In this document: positions 45,761 through 55,358 of the stretch, one piece after another
Layout: the number at the start of each line of letters is the position of its first letter
Position numbering within the stretch: position 1 is the first letter of the stretch
Source: Devosia geojensis
GTDB lineage: Bacteria > Pseudomonadota > Alphaproteobacteria > Rhizobiales > Devosiaceae
Direction: 5' to 3'
NCBI RefSeq assembly: GCF_000969415.1
Contig: NZ_JZEX01000185.1
Location: 24,390-88,389 of the forward strand
Length of the DNA stretch: 64,000 bases
Translations under genes and position numbers: made by a program
The notes under the pieces: generated by a model
The model's input: only the letters and a program-made list of their open reading frames with translations
Database searches by the model: none
What the model was told of the DNA's origin: nothing

Positions 45761-46882
45761 TCACACCCGCATCGGCATCAGCACGTAGAGCGCCCTGGCC
45801 TCGCCCGCTTCCTTGACGAGGGTCGGGGAGCCCGCGTCGTTGAAGAGGAAGACGGCGCTTTCCGAGCGGATCTGGGCGATGATGTCGAGGAGGTACCGGG
45901 CGTTGAAGCCGATCTCGAAGCCATCGGTCTCGAAGGCGACCGCCAGCTCCTCGCTTGCCGTGCCGTGGTCGGGGTTGGTGACCGAAAGCTCGAGCTGCCC
46001 GTCGCGGGCCGAGAGCTTGACCGCCTTGCCGCCGCGGTCCGAGGCGATGGTCGAGACGCGATCGACGGCGGTGGCGAAGGTCGCCCGGTCGACGGTCATC
46101 TCCTTGTCGTTGTTCTTGGGCGTCACCCGCTCGTAATCGGGGAAGGTGCCCTCGATGAGCTTGGAGAGGAGCACGACGGTGCCCAGCTTGAAGCGGATCT
46201 TGGTATCCGAGACCTCGACGGCGACGTCCCCTTCGGCTCCATCGAGGAGCTTCTGCACCTCGCCGACGGTTTTCTTGGGAACGATGATGCCGGGCATGCC
46301 GGACGACCCTTCCGGCGCGCCCGCCTCGGCGCGGGCCATGCGGTGCCCGTCGGTTGCGACGGCACGCAGCACCATGCCCGTCTGGCTGTTCTCGACGGTG
46401 TGGAAATAGATGCCGTTGAGGTAGTAGCGCGTCTCCTCGGTCGAGATGGCGAACTGGGTGCGCTCGATGAGCTCGCGCAGCGCCTCGGCGGGGATGGAGA
46501 AGGTGTGGCCGAAGCTGCCGGACTTGAGGTCGGGGAAGCTGTCGGGCGACAGGCATGCGAGGTGGAAGCGCGAGCGCCCGGAGGTCAGGAGCATCTGCTC
46601 GCCGCCCTCGGTCTCGAGCTTGACTTCCGCCCCGTCGGCGAGCTTGCGCACGATCTCGTAGAGGGTGTGGGCCGGCACCGTGGTGGTGCCGGGGGTCGCG
46701 ACCATCGCCGGCACGCTTTCGGTGACCTCGATGTCGAGGTCGGTGGCGCGCAGCTCGAGCCGGTCCTCGCTCGCCTTGATGAGCACGTTGGCAAGGATCG
46801 GGTAGGTGTTGCGGCGCTCGACGACGCGGTGGACATGGCCCAGCGACTTCAACAGGTGGTTGCGTTCGAGCGTGACTTTCAT
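45761..46882 (-). CDS. dnaN: DNA polymerase III beta sliding clamp
   Basis: Predicted 373 aa. The three clamp domains are present. Recognisable stretches are MKVTLERNHLLKSLGHVHRVVERRNTYPILANV, LNGIYFHTVENSQTGMVLRAVATDGHRMA and the end EAGEARALYVLMPMRV, which forms part of the peptide-binding pocket. It is on the same strand as dnaA upstream and recF downstream, though an extra small gene separates it from dnaA. Confidence 0.98.
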   Translation of the reverse strand: MKVTLERNHLLKSLGHVHRVVERRNTYPILANVLIKASEDRLELRATDLDIEVTESVPAMVATPGTTTVPAHTLYEIVRKLADGAEVKLETEGGEQMLLTSGRSRFHLACLSPDSFPDLKSGSFGHTFSIPAEALRELIERTQFAISTEETRYYLNGIYFHTVENSQTGMVLRAVATDGHRMARAEAGAPEGSSGMPGIIVPKKTVGEVQKLLDGAEGDVAVEVSDTKIRFKLGTVVLLSKLIEGTFPDYERVTPKNNDKEMTVDRATFATAVDRVSTIASDRGGKAVKLSARDGQLELSVTNPDHGTASEELAVAFETDGFEIGFNARYLLDIIAQIRSESAVFLFNDAGSPTLVKEAGEARALYVLMPMRV

Positions 46883-47013
46883 ATCGGCATTTTCCTCGGC
46901 ACTACACGGCTGCGCGGGCAGCCCGCCCCCGGGCCCGCCGGGGCTTGGACGTTTACAGTTTCATAACGGATTAGCAAGGCCGCAACGCCGCTTTGGCGGC
47001 CCCTAGCTGTGGA

Positions 47014-47403
47014 TCAGCTCTGAAAATTCACCGTGATGGAGAAGCGCTCGCCTGCACGCGCGCCCAGCGCATCGAGGCCCTCGAACGGGGCGCAGCGCTT
47101 TACGGCGCGCACGGCACTGGCCGCCAGCGGCGCGAGCTTGTCCGTGGCCTTGCCGGCAAGCGGCGTGACCGCCGGCTCGCCGTCGAGTTCGCCGCTGCCG
47201 AGGAATGCGACGGTGACCTCGATGGCCCGGCCCTCAAAGCCCGCCGGCAGCGACCAGCAGGCGGTGAGCTGCCGGCGCACGCTCGCCGCTATCGCGCCGC
47301 GGTCGGCCTGGCTGGCGGGGGGCGGGGGAACCGGCGCCTGGCTGAAAGCCGGCGCCACGGCAAGCAGCACACCCGCGATGCCGCCGATGCGCCGCCGCTT
47401 CAT
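47014..47403 (-). CDS. Exported TolA/TonB C-terminal-like protein
   Basis: Predicted 129 aa. A signal peptide of about 21 residues (cut after AFS, before QAPVPPPP) is followed by a proline stretch and a domain resembling TolA/TonB C-termini (VRRQLTACWSLPAGFEGRAIEVTVAFLGSGELDGEPAV...AVKRCAPFEGL). Two Cys match the disulfide often seen in TolA domain III. It lacks the long helical TolA domain and a membrane anchor beyond the signal. A free periplasmic partner of the envelope is likely. Insertion between dnaA and dnaN is unusual. Confidence 0.78.
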   Translation of the reverse strand: MKRRRIGGIAGVLLAVAPAFSQAPVPPPPASQADRGAIAASVRRQLTACWSLPAGFEGRAIEVTVAFLGSGELDGEPAVTPLAGKATDKLAPLAASAVRAVKRCAPFEGLDALGARAGERFSITVNFQS

Positions 47404-47427
47404 GACGATGCTCTCACGCCTGGCCGA

Positions 47428-48870
47428 CTACTCTTCGAGCATCCTCTTCAAGAGCTCGATCTCCTGGCAGAGCTCGCCGTCGTCGCGCATCATCTGCTCG
47501 ACCTTCCTGACCGAATGGAGCACGGTCGTATGGTCGCGCCCGCCGAAGCGGCGGCCGATCTCGGGCAGCGAGCGGCTGGTCAGCGCCTTGGCCAGGTACA
47601 TGGCGATCTGGCGCGGGCGCACCACGTCGCGCGAGCGGCGCGAGGACAGCAGCTCATTGCGCGGCACCTTGTAGTGGCGCGAGACGATGCGCAGGATATC
47701 CTCGATCCGCACGCGCCGCGTCTCGCGCGCGCGGATGAGGTCGCCCAGCGTCTTTTCGGCCAGCGGCACGGTGATCAGCTCGCCGGTCAGCTGGTTGGCG
47801 GCGACGAGCCGGTTGACGGCCCCGTCGAGGTCACGCCCGTGGCTGACGACCGCGCGCGAGATGTAGTCGATGACCGGCGCCGGGAAGTGGACGGAAAAGC
47901 GGCTGGTCGCCTGGTCGGCGCGGCGCTGGACGATGGCGCGGCGCAATTCAAAGTCGAAGGTGGTGATCGGCACGACGAGGCCGCCCGACAGGCGCGAGCG
48001 CACCCGCTCGTCGAGCATTTCGAGGTCGCGCGGGGGAGAATCGGCGGCGACCACGACCTGCTTGGCGCCGGTCAAGAGCGTGCCCAGCGTATGGCCGAAC
48101 TCGGTCGCCGACTTGCCCTGCAGGAACTGCATGTCGTCGATGAGGAGGAGGTCCACCCGCCGCAGCCACTCCTTGAAGGCGATGGCCGACTGGCGCTGCA
48201 CGGCGGTGATGAAATGGTACATGAAGTGGTCGGCGGTGAGATAAACGACGTTGCGCGTCGCGTCCGCCGAGATCGCCGCATGGGCGATGGCGTTCAAGAG
48301 GTGCGATTTGCCGAGGCCCACGGTCGAATGCAGGTACACCGGATTGAAGGTGACGGTGCCGCTGGTCACCGCGCTCGCCACCTGCCGGGCAACACCGAGC
48401 GCAATCTCGTTGGGACCGCCGGCCACGAACGTCTCGAAGGTCATGCGCGGGTCGATGGCGCTGCCCGAAAGGGCATCGCCTTTCTGCGCGCTGGTGTCGC
48501 GGATGAGGCGGGGCGCGGCGGCGACGGGCTGGGCCGGAGCGGCCTCGGCCTCGCGGCTCGGCTGCGCCTCGGGCGCCGGAGCGAGCTTGACCCGGGCCTG
48601 GCCGTTGATGCGCAGCGTGATCTGCAGCCGCCCGATCTCGGCCGCGTCCTGGCGGAAGGCCTCGAGGATGCGGTCCGAATAGTTGGACTGCACCCAGGAG
48701 CAGAGGAAGCGCGTGGGCGCGGAAAGGTGCACGAGGTCGCCGACGATCTCCTCGAGCTCGAGCCGGGCGAACCAGCTGGTGAAGACGTCCTCGCCGACCG
48801 CCGCCTTGATCCGCGCTCGCACGCGCGCCCAGAGCTCGCGCCCGCCCGCCTCCGACAGGTCTGCGCTCAT
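47428..48870 (-). CDS. dnaA: Chromosomal replication initiator DnaA
   Basis: Predicted 480 aa from MSADLSEAGGRELW at 48870. In-frame ATGs at 48987 and 48996 would add 39 or 42 residues and have a GAGG site nearby, so the start is open. Domain I is ELWARVRARIKAAVGEDVFTSWF, the AAA+ Walker A is STVGLGKSHLLNAI, Walker B LLLIDDMQFLQGK and the DNA-binding signature RSLPEIGRRFGGRDHTTVLHSVRKVE. It opens oriC and binds DnaA boxes. A long leader with clustered GANTC sites lies upstream, consistent with cell-cycle control known for Caulobacter dnaA. Confidence 0.96.
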   Translation of the reverse strand: MSADLSEAGGRELWARVRARIKAAVGEDVFTSWFARLELEEIVGDLVHLSAPTRFLCSWVQSNYSDRILEAFRQDAAEIGRLQITLRINGQARVKLAPAPEAQPSREAEAAPAQPVAAAPRLIRDTSAQKGDALSGSAIDPRMTFETFVAGGPNEIALGVARQVASAVTSGTVTFNPVYLHSTVGLGKSHLLNAIAHAAISADATRNVVYLTADHFMYHFITAVQRQSAIAFKEWLRRVDLLLIDDMQFLQGKSATEFGHTLGTLLTGAKQVVVAADSPPRDLEMLDERVRSRLSGGLVVPITTFDFELRRAIVQRRADQATSRFSVHFPAPVIDYISRAVVSHGRDLDGAVNRLVAANQLTGELITVPLAEKTLGDLIRARETRRVRIEDILRIVSRHYKVPRNELLSSRRSRDVVRPRQIAMYLAKALTSRSLPEIGRRFGGRDHTTVLHSVRKVEQMMRDDGELCQEIELLKRMLEE

Positions 48871-49223
48871 TCTGGATGGCTCGGCGGGCGGCTCGCCGCA
48901 CGCGGATTGCCCGGATAAGTCCTGCTTGCCCCTCGAGAGACCGGCCTCATTCCACTCACCCCTTCCGGCTGCCGCCTGCTGGCTCATCGATTTCATGCCT
49001 CGTTGTGCGCGCACTCCAGGCCGCCGCCCGGAGCGCAAATTGCCTCTTGGCGGCCCGCCTTCTGGCGCGCCGCAGTTCCCGACCGAAAAGCAGGGACAAA
49101 CGTCCAACCTCGCAAGACCTGACGGCTTGCGTCCGCTCTTCAAATCCGTCCTTGAACCTGGCCGAACGGCCAGAGACGATATCATGCCGCGATCGGCAAA
49201 AAGTCTTTCCTCTCCCACCATGA

Positions 49224-49252
49224 ATATAGTGGTCGACGAATACACTTGGCTG
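49224..49252 (-). promoter_or_regulatory. Candidate dnaA promoter
   Basis: Minus strand CTATAT (49229-49224) is a perfect -10. The -35 at 17 nt is poor (CAGCCA), and a GANTC site (49252-49256) touches its upstream edge. Transcripts would have a leader of over 200 nt. Confidence 0.35.
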
Positions 49253-49715
49253 ACTCAAAAACGAATGAGGCGACCCGCCTCATCGACCCCTGAAATAGCC
49301 CCGATACCTAACTTTACTCAAATTGCAGGCTCTCAAGGCCCGCTCTACTTGAGCTGACGGAAGGCATTTTAGTGTGGGGTTTTGGGGGCCGCAACACGTG
49401 AATCGCTGAAAATGGGGCTTGACTCTTCATCCAAAAATCGGGGCCCGATAACCACTCCCCGCCCCCCATGGGCAAGGGGTTGTGACTCAAGGCAGATTCA
49501 AGGGTTCACGGCGTCAAACAGGGTTAAAAAAATTATTCTTGGGACCCTTGGCGGCCGGCGGACAACCCCTGCGGCGCGGTGTCTCACCCCCCGGTCAGCG
49601 CCTTGATCCGCCAAGACAAAATCGCACGAACCGGCCCGCCGGAGGGCTGTTAAAAAAACGTTACGCGAATGTCACGCGTCCTCAAGGCGGGAAAAAGCTT
49701 TGCGTGGCGGACCAA

Positions 49716-49741
49716 AGAAAAAGGGCCCCGCTGGAGCCCTT
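49716..49741 (-). terminator. Rho-independent terminator of rpsT
   Basis: AAGGGCCCC (49721-49729) pairs with GGAGCCCTT (49733-49741) with one G-U pair, and five T residues follow on the minus strand. It isolates rpsT from dnaA. Confidence 0.85.
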
Positions 49742-49786
49742 CATACGCGTTCCGCATCGCTGCGGACCCGTTTCGTCCCGGCCGAC

Positions 49787-50053
49787 TCAGACGGCCAGGG
49801 CCTTCACCCGGCCGTTGAGGCGCGAGACCTTGCGGGCGGCGGTGTTGGCGTGGACGATGCCCTTGCCGGCAGCGCGCACGATTTCCGGCTCGGCGGCGCG
49901 CAGCGCCTCGAGGGCGACCTTGTGGTCGCCGGCGGCGATGGCTTCCTCGACCTTGCGGATGTAGGTGCGCATGCGCGAGCGGCGCGACTTGTTGACCGCG
50001 GTGCGCGCTTCGATCTTGCGGGTGGCCTTCTTGGCGGAAGGAGTATTGGCCAT
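49787..50053 (-). CDS. rpsT: 30S ribosomal protein S20
   Basis: Predicted 88 aa: [20 protein letters not shown] at the start, [15 protein letters not shown], and [19 protein letters not shown] at the end, all canonical S20. The ATG at 50053 is fixed by this sequence. It is between mutM and dnaA, the usual rhizobial order, and has its own promoter and terminator. Confidence 0.97.
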   Translation of the reverse strand: MANTPSAKKATRKIEARTAVNKSRRSRMRTYIRKVEEAIAAGDHKVALEALRAAEPEIVRAAGKGIVHANTAARKVSRLNGRVKALAV

Positions 50054-50163
50054 CTGGTGTCCTCTGGACGCGGTACGTCCGGCAATCAGGCGCCCTGCGA
50101 GGCGCGACAGACGGCCGGTATGAAAATGAAAGCGGCGGCACACCTGCCGCCAAGTCGCGGGGT

Positions 50164-50192
50164 CTATAGCGCCATGCTCCCGCCCCGTCAAC
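50164..50192 (-). promoter_or_regulatory. Housekeeping promoter of rpsT
   Basis: Minus strand GTTGAC (50192-50187), 17-nt spacer and CTATAG (50169-50164), 111 bp upstream of rpsT. The -35 lies across the stop codon of mutM. Hexamers and spacing are identical to the rpmH promoter. Confidence 0.82.
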
Positions 50193-51093
50193 TGGAATCC
50201 GGGCGCTTGCCGGCGGCGGGCTTCTGGCAGACCGGGCAATAGAAGGTCGACCGGCCCGACTGGATGATGCGCCTGACCACTCCCGCGCAGCCCGGCGTCA
50301 GGCAGGGTTCGCCCTCGCGATCATAGACCGAAAAGCTATGCTGGAAATAGCCGAGCTCCCCGTCGGCGGCGCGGAAATCCTTGAGCGTCGAGCCGCCGGC
50401 GGCGATCGCCTCGACGAGGACCGTGCGGATGTCGGCGACGAGATCCTCGAGCGGCCCCCTGGGGCGGCCGTCGGCCGCGACGAGATCGCCGGCGGCGACC
50501 GTCGGCAGGATATGGGCGCGGTAGAGCGCCTCGCACACATAGATATTGCCGAGCCCGGCGACGATCCGCTGGTCGAGGAGTGCGGCCTTGACCGGCGCCT
50601 TGCGGCCGGCGAAGCGCGTGGCGAGATAGGGCGCGTCGAAGGCGTTGGAGAGCGGCTCGGGCCCGAGGCCGGCAAGATAAGGGCTTTGCGCGGCATCTTC
50701 AAAATAGTCAACGAAGCCGAAGCGGCGGGGATCGGCATAGACGAGATCGAACGCGCCATGCTGGGGATGGACGAGCGACCAGACCATGTGGTCATGCCCG
50801 CCGGGAACCGGATGATAGCGCGTCGGCTCGGCGAGGCCGAGGCGGGTGAAGCGATAGGAGCCGGTCATGCCGAGGTGGCTCAGCACCGTGCCGCCCCCGG
50901 AAAGGGAGAACAGCAGATATTTGGCGCGCCGGCCGACGTCGGTGACGGTCCGCCCTTCCAGCGCCGTCTTCAGCCCCGGTGGGAAGGCGAAGCGCAGGTC
51001 GGCGCGATTGAGGGTCACGGCGGCGATGCGCGCACCGGCGAGGTAGGGGGCAAGCCCCCGGCGCACCGTCTCGACCTCGGGCAGTTCCGGCAT
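50188..51093 (-). CDS. mutM: Formamidopyrimidine-DNA glycosylase
   Basis: Predicted 301 aa from [14 protein letters not shown]: after Met removal Pro1 is the catalytic nucleophile and Glu2 follows. [10 protein letters not shown] is the conserved lesion region, [16 protein letters not shown] the helix-two-turn-helix and [27 protein letters not shown] the zinc finger with four Cys. It removes oxidised purines such as 8-oxoG. It is divergent from ubiE across 111 bp. Confidence 0.97.
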   Translation of the reverse strand: MPELPEVETVRRGLAPYLAGARIAAVTLNRADLRFAFPPGLKTALEGRTVTDVGRRAKYLLFSLSGGGTVLSHLGMTGSYRFTRLGLAEPTRYHPVPGGHDHMVWSLVHPQHGAFDLVYADPRRFGFVDYFEDAAQSPYLAGLGPEPLSNAFDAPYLATRFAGRKAPVKAALLDQRIVAGLGNIYVCEALYRAHILPTVAAGDLVAADGRPRGPLEDLVADIRTVLVEAIAAGGSTLKDFRAADGELGYFQHSFSVYDREGEPCLTPGCAGVVRRIIQSGRSTFYCPVCQKPAAGKRPDSS

Positions 51094-51204
51094 GTCGACA
51101 AACCCTTCACCCTGCGCGGCTTTGTGCCATGGAAAAGCATCGGCTCTATCGCTATGGTGCGCGCCGACCGAACGAATAGAGACGGCCGCGGCCGGAATCT
51201 CAAG

Positions 51205-51969
51205 ATGACCCAAAGCCCCGAGACCACGCATTTCGGCGACAGAACCGTCGCTATCGAGGACAAGCAAGGGCTTGTCAACGCGGTCTTCCACCAGGTGGCG
51301 GGCCGTTACGACCTGATGAACGACCTGATGAGCTTCGGGGTCCACCGGCTCTGGAAGGACGCGATGGTGGCCGAGCTCGCCCCCCCCAAGGGCGGCACCC
51401 GCCCCTATCGCGTGCTCGACATGGCCGGCGGCACCGGGGACGTCGCCGAGCGCATCGTCAACGCGTCGGTCGGCTACGCCGAGGCGGTCGTCTGCGACAT
51501 CAACGCGGACATGCTGCGGGTGGGCGAAGAGCGGGCGAAGTCCTGGCGCTTTCCCGCGCAGGTCTCCTTCGTCGAAGCCAATGCCGAGGACCTGCCCTTT
51601 GCCGACGCCTCGTTCGACGCCTACACCATCGCCTTCGGCATCAGGAACGTGCCGCGCATCGCCAGGGCGCTCGCCGAGGCCCACCGGGTGCTGAAGCGCG
51701 GCGGACGGCTGCTGGTGCTCGAATTCTCGGCCGTCGACGTGCCGGGGTTCGATGCGGTCTACCGGAGCTTCTCGGACCGGGTGATCCCCCCCATGGGGCG
51801 CCTGGTGACGGGCGACGCGCAGCCCTACCAGTACCTTGTCGAATCGATCCGCAAGTTCCCGACGCCCGAGGCGTTCAGCGCCATGATCGGCGAGGCCGGG
51901 TTCCGGCGCGTCGTCCATACGCCGCTGACCGGCAACATCGCTGCGCTGCACAGCGCCTGGAAGATCTGA
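51205..51969 (+). CDS. ubiE: Ubiquinone/menaquinone C-methyltransferase
   Basis: Predicted 254 aa from the ATG at 51205. Conserved parts are [40 protein letters not shown] (SAM motif I), AIAFGIRNV as [23 protein letters not shown] and [12 protein letters not shown] near the end. It methylates the quinone ring in ubiquinone synthesis. ubiB follows after 2 bp, and the pair is divergent from mutM as in other Rhizobiales. Confidence 0.96.
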   Translation: MTQSPETTHFGDRTVAIEDKQGLVNAVFHQVAGRYDLMNDLMSFGVHRLWKDAMVAELAPPKGGTRPYRVLDMAGGTGDVAERIVNASVGYAEAVVCDINADMLRVGEERAKSWRFPAQVSFVEANAEDLPFADASFDAYTIAFGIRNVPRIARALAEAHRVLKRGGRLLVLEFSAVDVPGFDAVYRSFSDRVIPPMGRLVTGDAQPYQYLVESIRKFPTPEAFSAMIGEAGFRRVVHTPLTGNIAALHSAWKI

Positions 51970-51971
51970 GC

Positions 51972-53504
51972 GTGAGCCTTGCCGCCTATTTCCGCCTCGC
52001 CCGCGCCGGATACGTGCTGGCGCGCGAGGGGGCGTTTTCCATTCCCGATCCGCAGATCCTGCCGGCCTCCGCCCGGCTCGCCATCCGCATCGCAAGGCTC
52101 ATCGAGCGCCCGTCGGTCAAGCGCACCGGCCGCGTCGAGCGGCTGACCCGGGCGCTCAACCGCCTTGGCCCGACCTACGTCAAGTTCGGCCAGACGCTCG
52201 CCACCCGCCCCGACATCGTCGGGGCCGAGATCGCCGCGGACCTTGCGGCGCTGCAGGACCGGATGGACCCGTTCGAGCCCGAGCTGGTTCCCGCGATCCT
52301 CGCCGAGGCGCTTGGCGAGAAGGCAGCCGACCTCATCGACATCACCCCGCCGATCGCGGCCGCCTCGATCGCCCAGGTGCACGCGGCCCGCCTCAAGGGG
52401 CGCGGCAAGGTGGCGGTCAAGCTGTTGCGGCCGGGCGTCACCGAGCGCTTCCGCGCCGATCTCGAAAGCTACTATACCGCCGCCGCCTTCATCGAGCGGT
52501 TCATGCCCGCCATGCGCCGGCTGCGGCCGATGGACGTTGTGCGCACCCTCGACCATTCGGCCCGGCTCGAGCTCGACCTGCGGCTCGAGGCCGCCTCGAT
52601 CTCCGAGTTCGCCGGCAATATCGAGGAGGACGAGGGCTTCGCGATTCCCGCCGTCAGCTGGGACCACACCGGCCAGAACGTCCTGACGACGACTTGGATC
52701 GACGGCATCCCCATCCGCGACCATGCCGCGCTCGACGCGGCCGGCATCGACAGGAAGGCCCTGGCGCGCAAGCTGCTGCAGGCGTTCCTGCGCCACGCCA
52801 TCCGCGACGGCTTCTTCCACGCCGACATGCATCCGGGCAACCTCTTCGCCGATCCCAGGACCGGCGACGTGATGGCGGTCGATTTCGGCATCATGGGCCG
52901 CATCGGGCGGGCCGAACGGCGGTTCCTCGCCGACATCCTTTACGGCTTCATCACCCGCGACTACCGGATGGTGGCCCAGCGGCACTTCGACATCGGCTAC
53001 GTGCCGCCCAACCAGTCGGTCGACGACTTCGCGCTCGCCATCCGCTCGATCGGCGAGCCGCTGCACGGGCGCACGGCCAGCGACATCTCGATGGCGCGGG
53101 TGCTGGGCCAGCTCTTCGCCATCACCGAACTCTTCGACATGCAGACCCGGCCCGAGCTGGTGCTCCTGCAGAAATCCATGGTGCTGGTCGAGGGCGTGTC
53201 GCGCGCGCTCGACCCCGACCTCGACATCTGGACCGTCGCCGAGCCGGTGGTCGGCGACTGGGTGCGGCGGGAGGCCGGACCGCTCGGCCGCCTCGAGGAC
53301 CTGCGCGACAGCCTGCGGGTCTTTGCCGACGCCGCCCGGCGCATGCCGGCGATCGTCGCCGAGGCCGAGGCGGTGCTTAAGGACGAGAAGGCGCGGCGGG
53401 CCGAGCCGCGGCTCATCCGCCCCTGGATGAAGGTGACCCTCGCCTGGCTCGCGCTCATCGCGCTGCTGCTCGCCATCTGGCGCCTCGCCTTCTTCTTTGC
53501 CTGA
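51972..53504 (+). CDS. ubiB: UbiB/ADCK family atypical kinase
   Basis: Predicted 510 aa from a GTG 2 bp after ubiE. The family signature KxGQ appears as [11 protein letters not shown], with [28 protein letters not shown] holding the Ala-rich nucleotide loop and the Lys. [29 protein letters not shown] is the catalytic/metal segment, and two membrane helices end the protein (about 485-508). It supports ubiquinone synthesis at the membrane by ATPase activity. Confidence 0.95.
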   Translation: MSLAAYFRLARAGYVLAREGAFSIPDPQILPASARLAIRIARLIERPSVKRTGRVERLTRALNRLGPTYVKFGQTLATRPDIVGAEIAADLAALQDRMDPFEPELVPAILAEALGEKAADLIDITPPIAAASIAQVHAARLKGRGKVAVKLLRPGVTERFRADLESYYTAAAFIERFMPAMRRLRPMDVVRTLDHSARLELDLRLEAASISEFAGNIEEDEGFAIPAVSWDHTGQNVLTTTWIDGIPIRDHAALDAAGIDRKALARKLLQAFLRHAIRDGFFHADMHPGNLFADPRTGDVMAVDFGIMGRIGRAERRFLADILYGFITRDYRMVAQRHFDIGYVPPNQSVDDFALAIRSIGEPLHGRTASDISMARVLGQLFAITELFDMQTRPELVLLQKSMVLVEGVSRALDPDLDIWTVAEPVVGDWVRREAGPLGRLEDLRDSLRVFADAARRMPAIVAEAEAVLKDEKARRAEPRLIRPWMKVTLAWLALIALLLAIWRLAFFFA

Positions 53505-53585
53505 TCGCGGTTGCCGTGGCCGGGACGAGCCAATAGATTGCCCAGCCGACGCGGCCGGGCCGCCCAAACGGAGACGCCAAGCATC

Positions 53586-54194
53586 ATGACCATCGCCATG
53601 CCCGGCTGGGCGCGCATCGCGCTGACCGCCGCCCTCGCCCTCGGCCTTGCCGGCTGCATCGACGCCAAGGTCGACATCGAGGTGCTGAGCCAGACGACGG
53701 CGCGCGCGACGCTCACCCAGGACATGGGCGCGGACTTCTACGCCATGGTCAAGATGAGCGCCGAGGAGGCTGACCAGGCCGACGGGGACCTCTTCTGCGA
53801 CGAAGGCCGGCTGACCGAGAACGCCGACGGCAGCGCGACCTGCGTCATCACCGAGGAAGGGCCGTTCGCCGACCTCAACCTCGGCTCCGAGGAGGACCCG
53901 GGCGTCACCTTCACCCGCGCCGGGCCGGGGCTCGTGCGCGTGGCGCTCGACACCAGCGAGATGGCGGCCGAGCTCGGCGCGGAGGAGCAGATGGACGAGG
54001 AGACCAGGCAAATGATGCAGGCGTTCTTTTCCGGCCACGCCATCACGCTGCGCATCGGCGGGGGCGTCATCACCGAGACCAACATGGAGAAGGCCGAAGA
54101 CGGCGCGGCCGAAATGGTCATCCCGTTCCTCGACATGATCAACGGCACGCTCGATATGCCCGACGAGCTCTATGCGGTGGTGCGGGTGCGCTGA
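53586..54194 (+). CDS. Putative lipoprotein of unknown function
   Basis: Predicted 202 aa. [20 protein letters not shown] shows a lipobox with a Cys at about residue 24. The mature part is very acidic and includes repeated stretches of Glu, Asp and Met ([21 protein letters not shown]). The pattern [24 protein letters not shown] resembles lipoproteins sometimes called LppM-like. It lies between ubiB and dut where most rhizobia have coaBC, and overlaps dut by 1 bp. Function unknown. Confidence 0.8.
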   Translation: MTIAMPGWARIALTAALALGLAGCIDAKVDIEVLSQTTARATLTQDMGADFYAMVKMSAEEADQADGDLFCDEGRLTENADGSATCVITEEGPFADLNLGSEEDPGVTFTRAGPGLVRVALDTSEMAAELGAEEQMDEETRQMMQAFFSGHAITLRIGGGVITETNMEKAEDGAAEMVIPFLDMINGTLDMPDELYAVVRVR

Positions 54195-54664
54195 TGGCGG
54201 GCGAACCCGTCGCCATCCGGTTCTCCTGGTTCGAGCACGGCCGGGGCCTCGCGCCGCCGCAGCCGCAGACCGCGTCGGCCGCCGGCGTCGATCTTGCCGC
54301 GGCGCTCCCCGAAGGGCAGGACCTGCTGCTGGCGCCGGGCAAGCGGGCGCTCGTGCCCTGCGGCTTTGCCATGGCGCTGCCCGCCGGCTACGAGGCGCAG
54401 GTGCGCCCGCGCTCGGGGCTGGCGGCCAAATACGGGGTGACGGTGCTCAATTCCCCTGGCACGATCGACGCGGACTATCGCGGCGAGGTCAAGGTCATCC
54501 TCGTCAATCTGGGCGAGGAGCCGTTCGTCATCGCGCGCGGCGACCGCGTCGCGCAGATGGTGGTGGCGCCGGTCGCACCGGTACGGTTCGAAGAGGAGGA
54601 TGCGCTCGATGAAACGGCTCGCGGAACAGGCGGCTTCGGCTCTACGGGCCATCGCGCCGGCTAG
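54194..54664 (+). CDS. dut: dUTP diphosphatase
   Basis: Predicted 156 aa starting in a TGATG overlap. The five motifs are in order: [12 protein letters not shown] (1), [11 protein letters not shown] (2), [20 protein letters not shown] (3), [10 protein letters not shown] (4) and [10 protein letters not shown] (5). It hydrolyses dUTP to dUMP as a trimer. The next gene starts inside its last codons, using a Shine-Dalgarno sequence within dut. Confidence 0.97.
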   Translation: MAGEPVAIRFSWFEHGRGLAPPQPQTASAAGVDLAAALPEGQDLLLAPGKRALVPCGFAMALPAGYEAQVRPRSGLAAKYGVTVLNSPGTIDADYRGEVKVILVNLGEEPFVIARGDRVAQMVVAPVAPVRFEEEDALDETARGTGGFGSTGHRAG

Positions 54665-55358
54665 CGTCTTGTGTGCGGGGCTCGCCGGCCCCGCGTTCGC
54701 AGGGGACCGCGCGCTCCTCGACGTCATCGGCTATTCGCCCGACGGGCGCTGGTTCGCCTTCGAGGAGTTCGGCATCCAGGACGGTTCCGGCTTTCCCTAC
54801 GCCACCATCTACGTCCTCGACGTGCGCGACGACGGCTGGGCGCCGCGGACGCCCGTGCGCGTGCGGCTCGACGAGGAGACGGCCGATCTGGCCGAGGCGC
54901 GTGCGGACGTGCGCGACGAGGCCGACGACGTGCTGGACGATCTCGATATCGATACGCCCGCCGACATCTGGGCCCTCCTCGGCGACGGCGAGATGGACAG
55001 CCAAGCCAAGACCCTGGAATTCGGCCGGCCGGGATACGAGCCCGGCGCGGTGCTCGACGGCTGGACGCTCGAGCTCGATACCTTCGAGGCGCAGGCCGCA
55101 GAGCCTTGCGCAGACTGGTTCGGGCAGGCTCCGCTCGGCTATGCGTTGACCCTTTCCGGTCCCGGCGGCGCGCGGCTCATCCATCGCGACGAGCGCATCC
55201 CGCGCTCGCGCGGCTGCCCCTTCGACTATCGCCTCCATGCCGTCGTCGCTCCGTTTGGCGCGACCGGCCTCGACGCGGCCGTCGCCATTCTTTCGGTCTA
55301 TCCGGGCGGCTTCGAGGGGCCGGACCGGCGATTCCTCGCGGTGCCGCTGGGCAACTGA
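54609..55358 (+). CDS. Exported DUF2259-like protein
   Basis: Predicted 249 aa from the ATG at 54609, which lies 9 bp after AAGAGGAGG; an ATG at 54600 is too close to that site. A signal peptide ends near AFA (before GDRALL). [34 protein letters not shown] matches the DUF2259 secreted family, whose role is unknown. Cys pairs in PCADWFG and SRGCPFDY may form a disulfide. The 56-bp overlap with dut and 1-bp overlap with the following gene imply coupled translation. Confidence 0.8.
   Translation: MKRLAEQAASALRAIAPASVLCAGLAGPAFAGDRALLDVIGYSPDGRWFAFEEFGIQDGSGFPYATIYVLDVRDDGWAPRTPVRVRLDEETADLAEARADVRDEADDVLDDLDIDTPADIWALLGDGEMDSQAKTLEFGRPGYEPGAVLDGWTLELDTFEAQAAEPCADWFGQAPLGYALTLSGPGGARLIHRDERIPRSRGCPFDYRLHAVVAPFGATGLDAAVAILSVYPGGFEGPDRRFLAVPLGN

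Larger units (their letters stand above)
48871..49786. other. dnaA upstream region: long leader, GANTC cluster, A-tracts
   Basis: About 900 bp without a recognised gene, apart from possible extra dnaA codons up to 48996. GANTC sites occur at 49252, 49400, 49421, 49484 and 49495, four of them within 100 bp. Two identical decamers GTTAAAAAAA lie at 49523 and 49649. The segment 49220-49680 is clearly richer in A/T than its surroundings. I see no good DnaA box, so origin function is not supported, but promoter control of dnaA is likely. Confidence 0.6.

Noticed and set aside
49003..49786. Chromosomal origin (oriC) upstream of dnaA
   Set aside because: A/T-rich DNA and GANTC sites are there, but I found no cluster of TTATCCACA-like boxes on either strand. 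Origin function cannot be supported from sequence.
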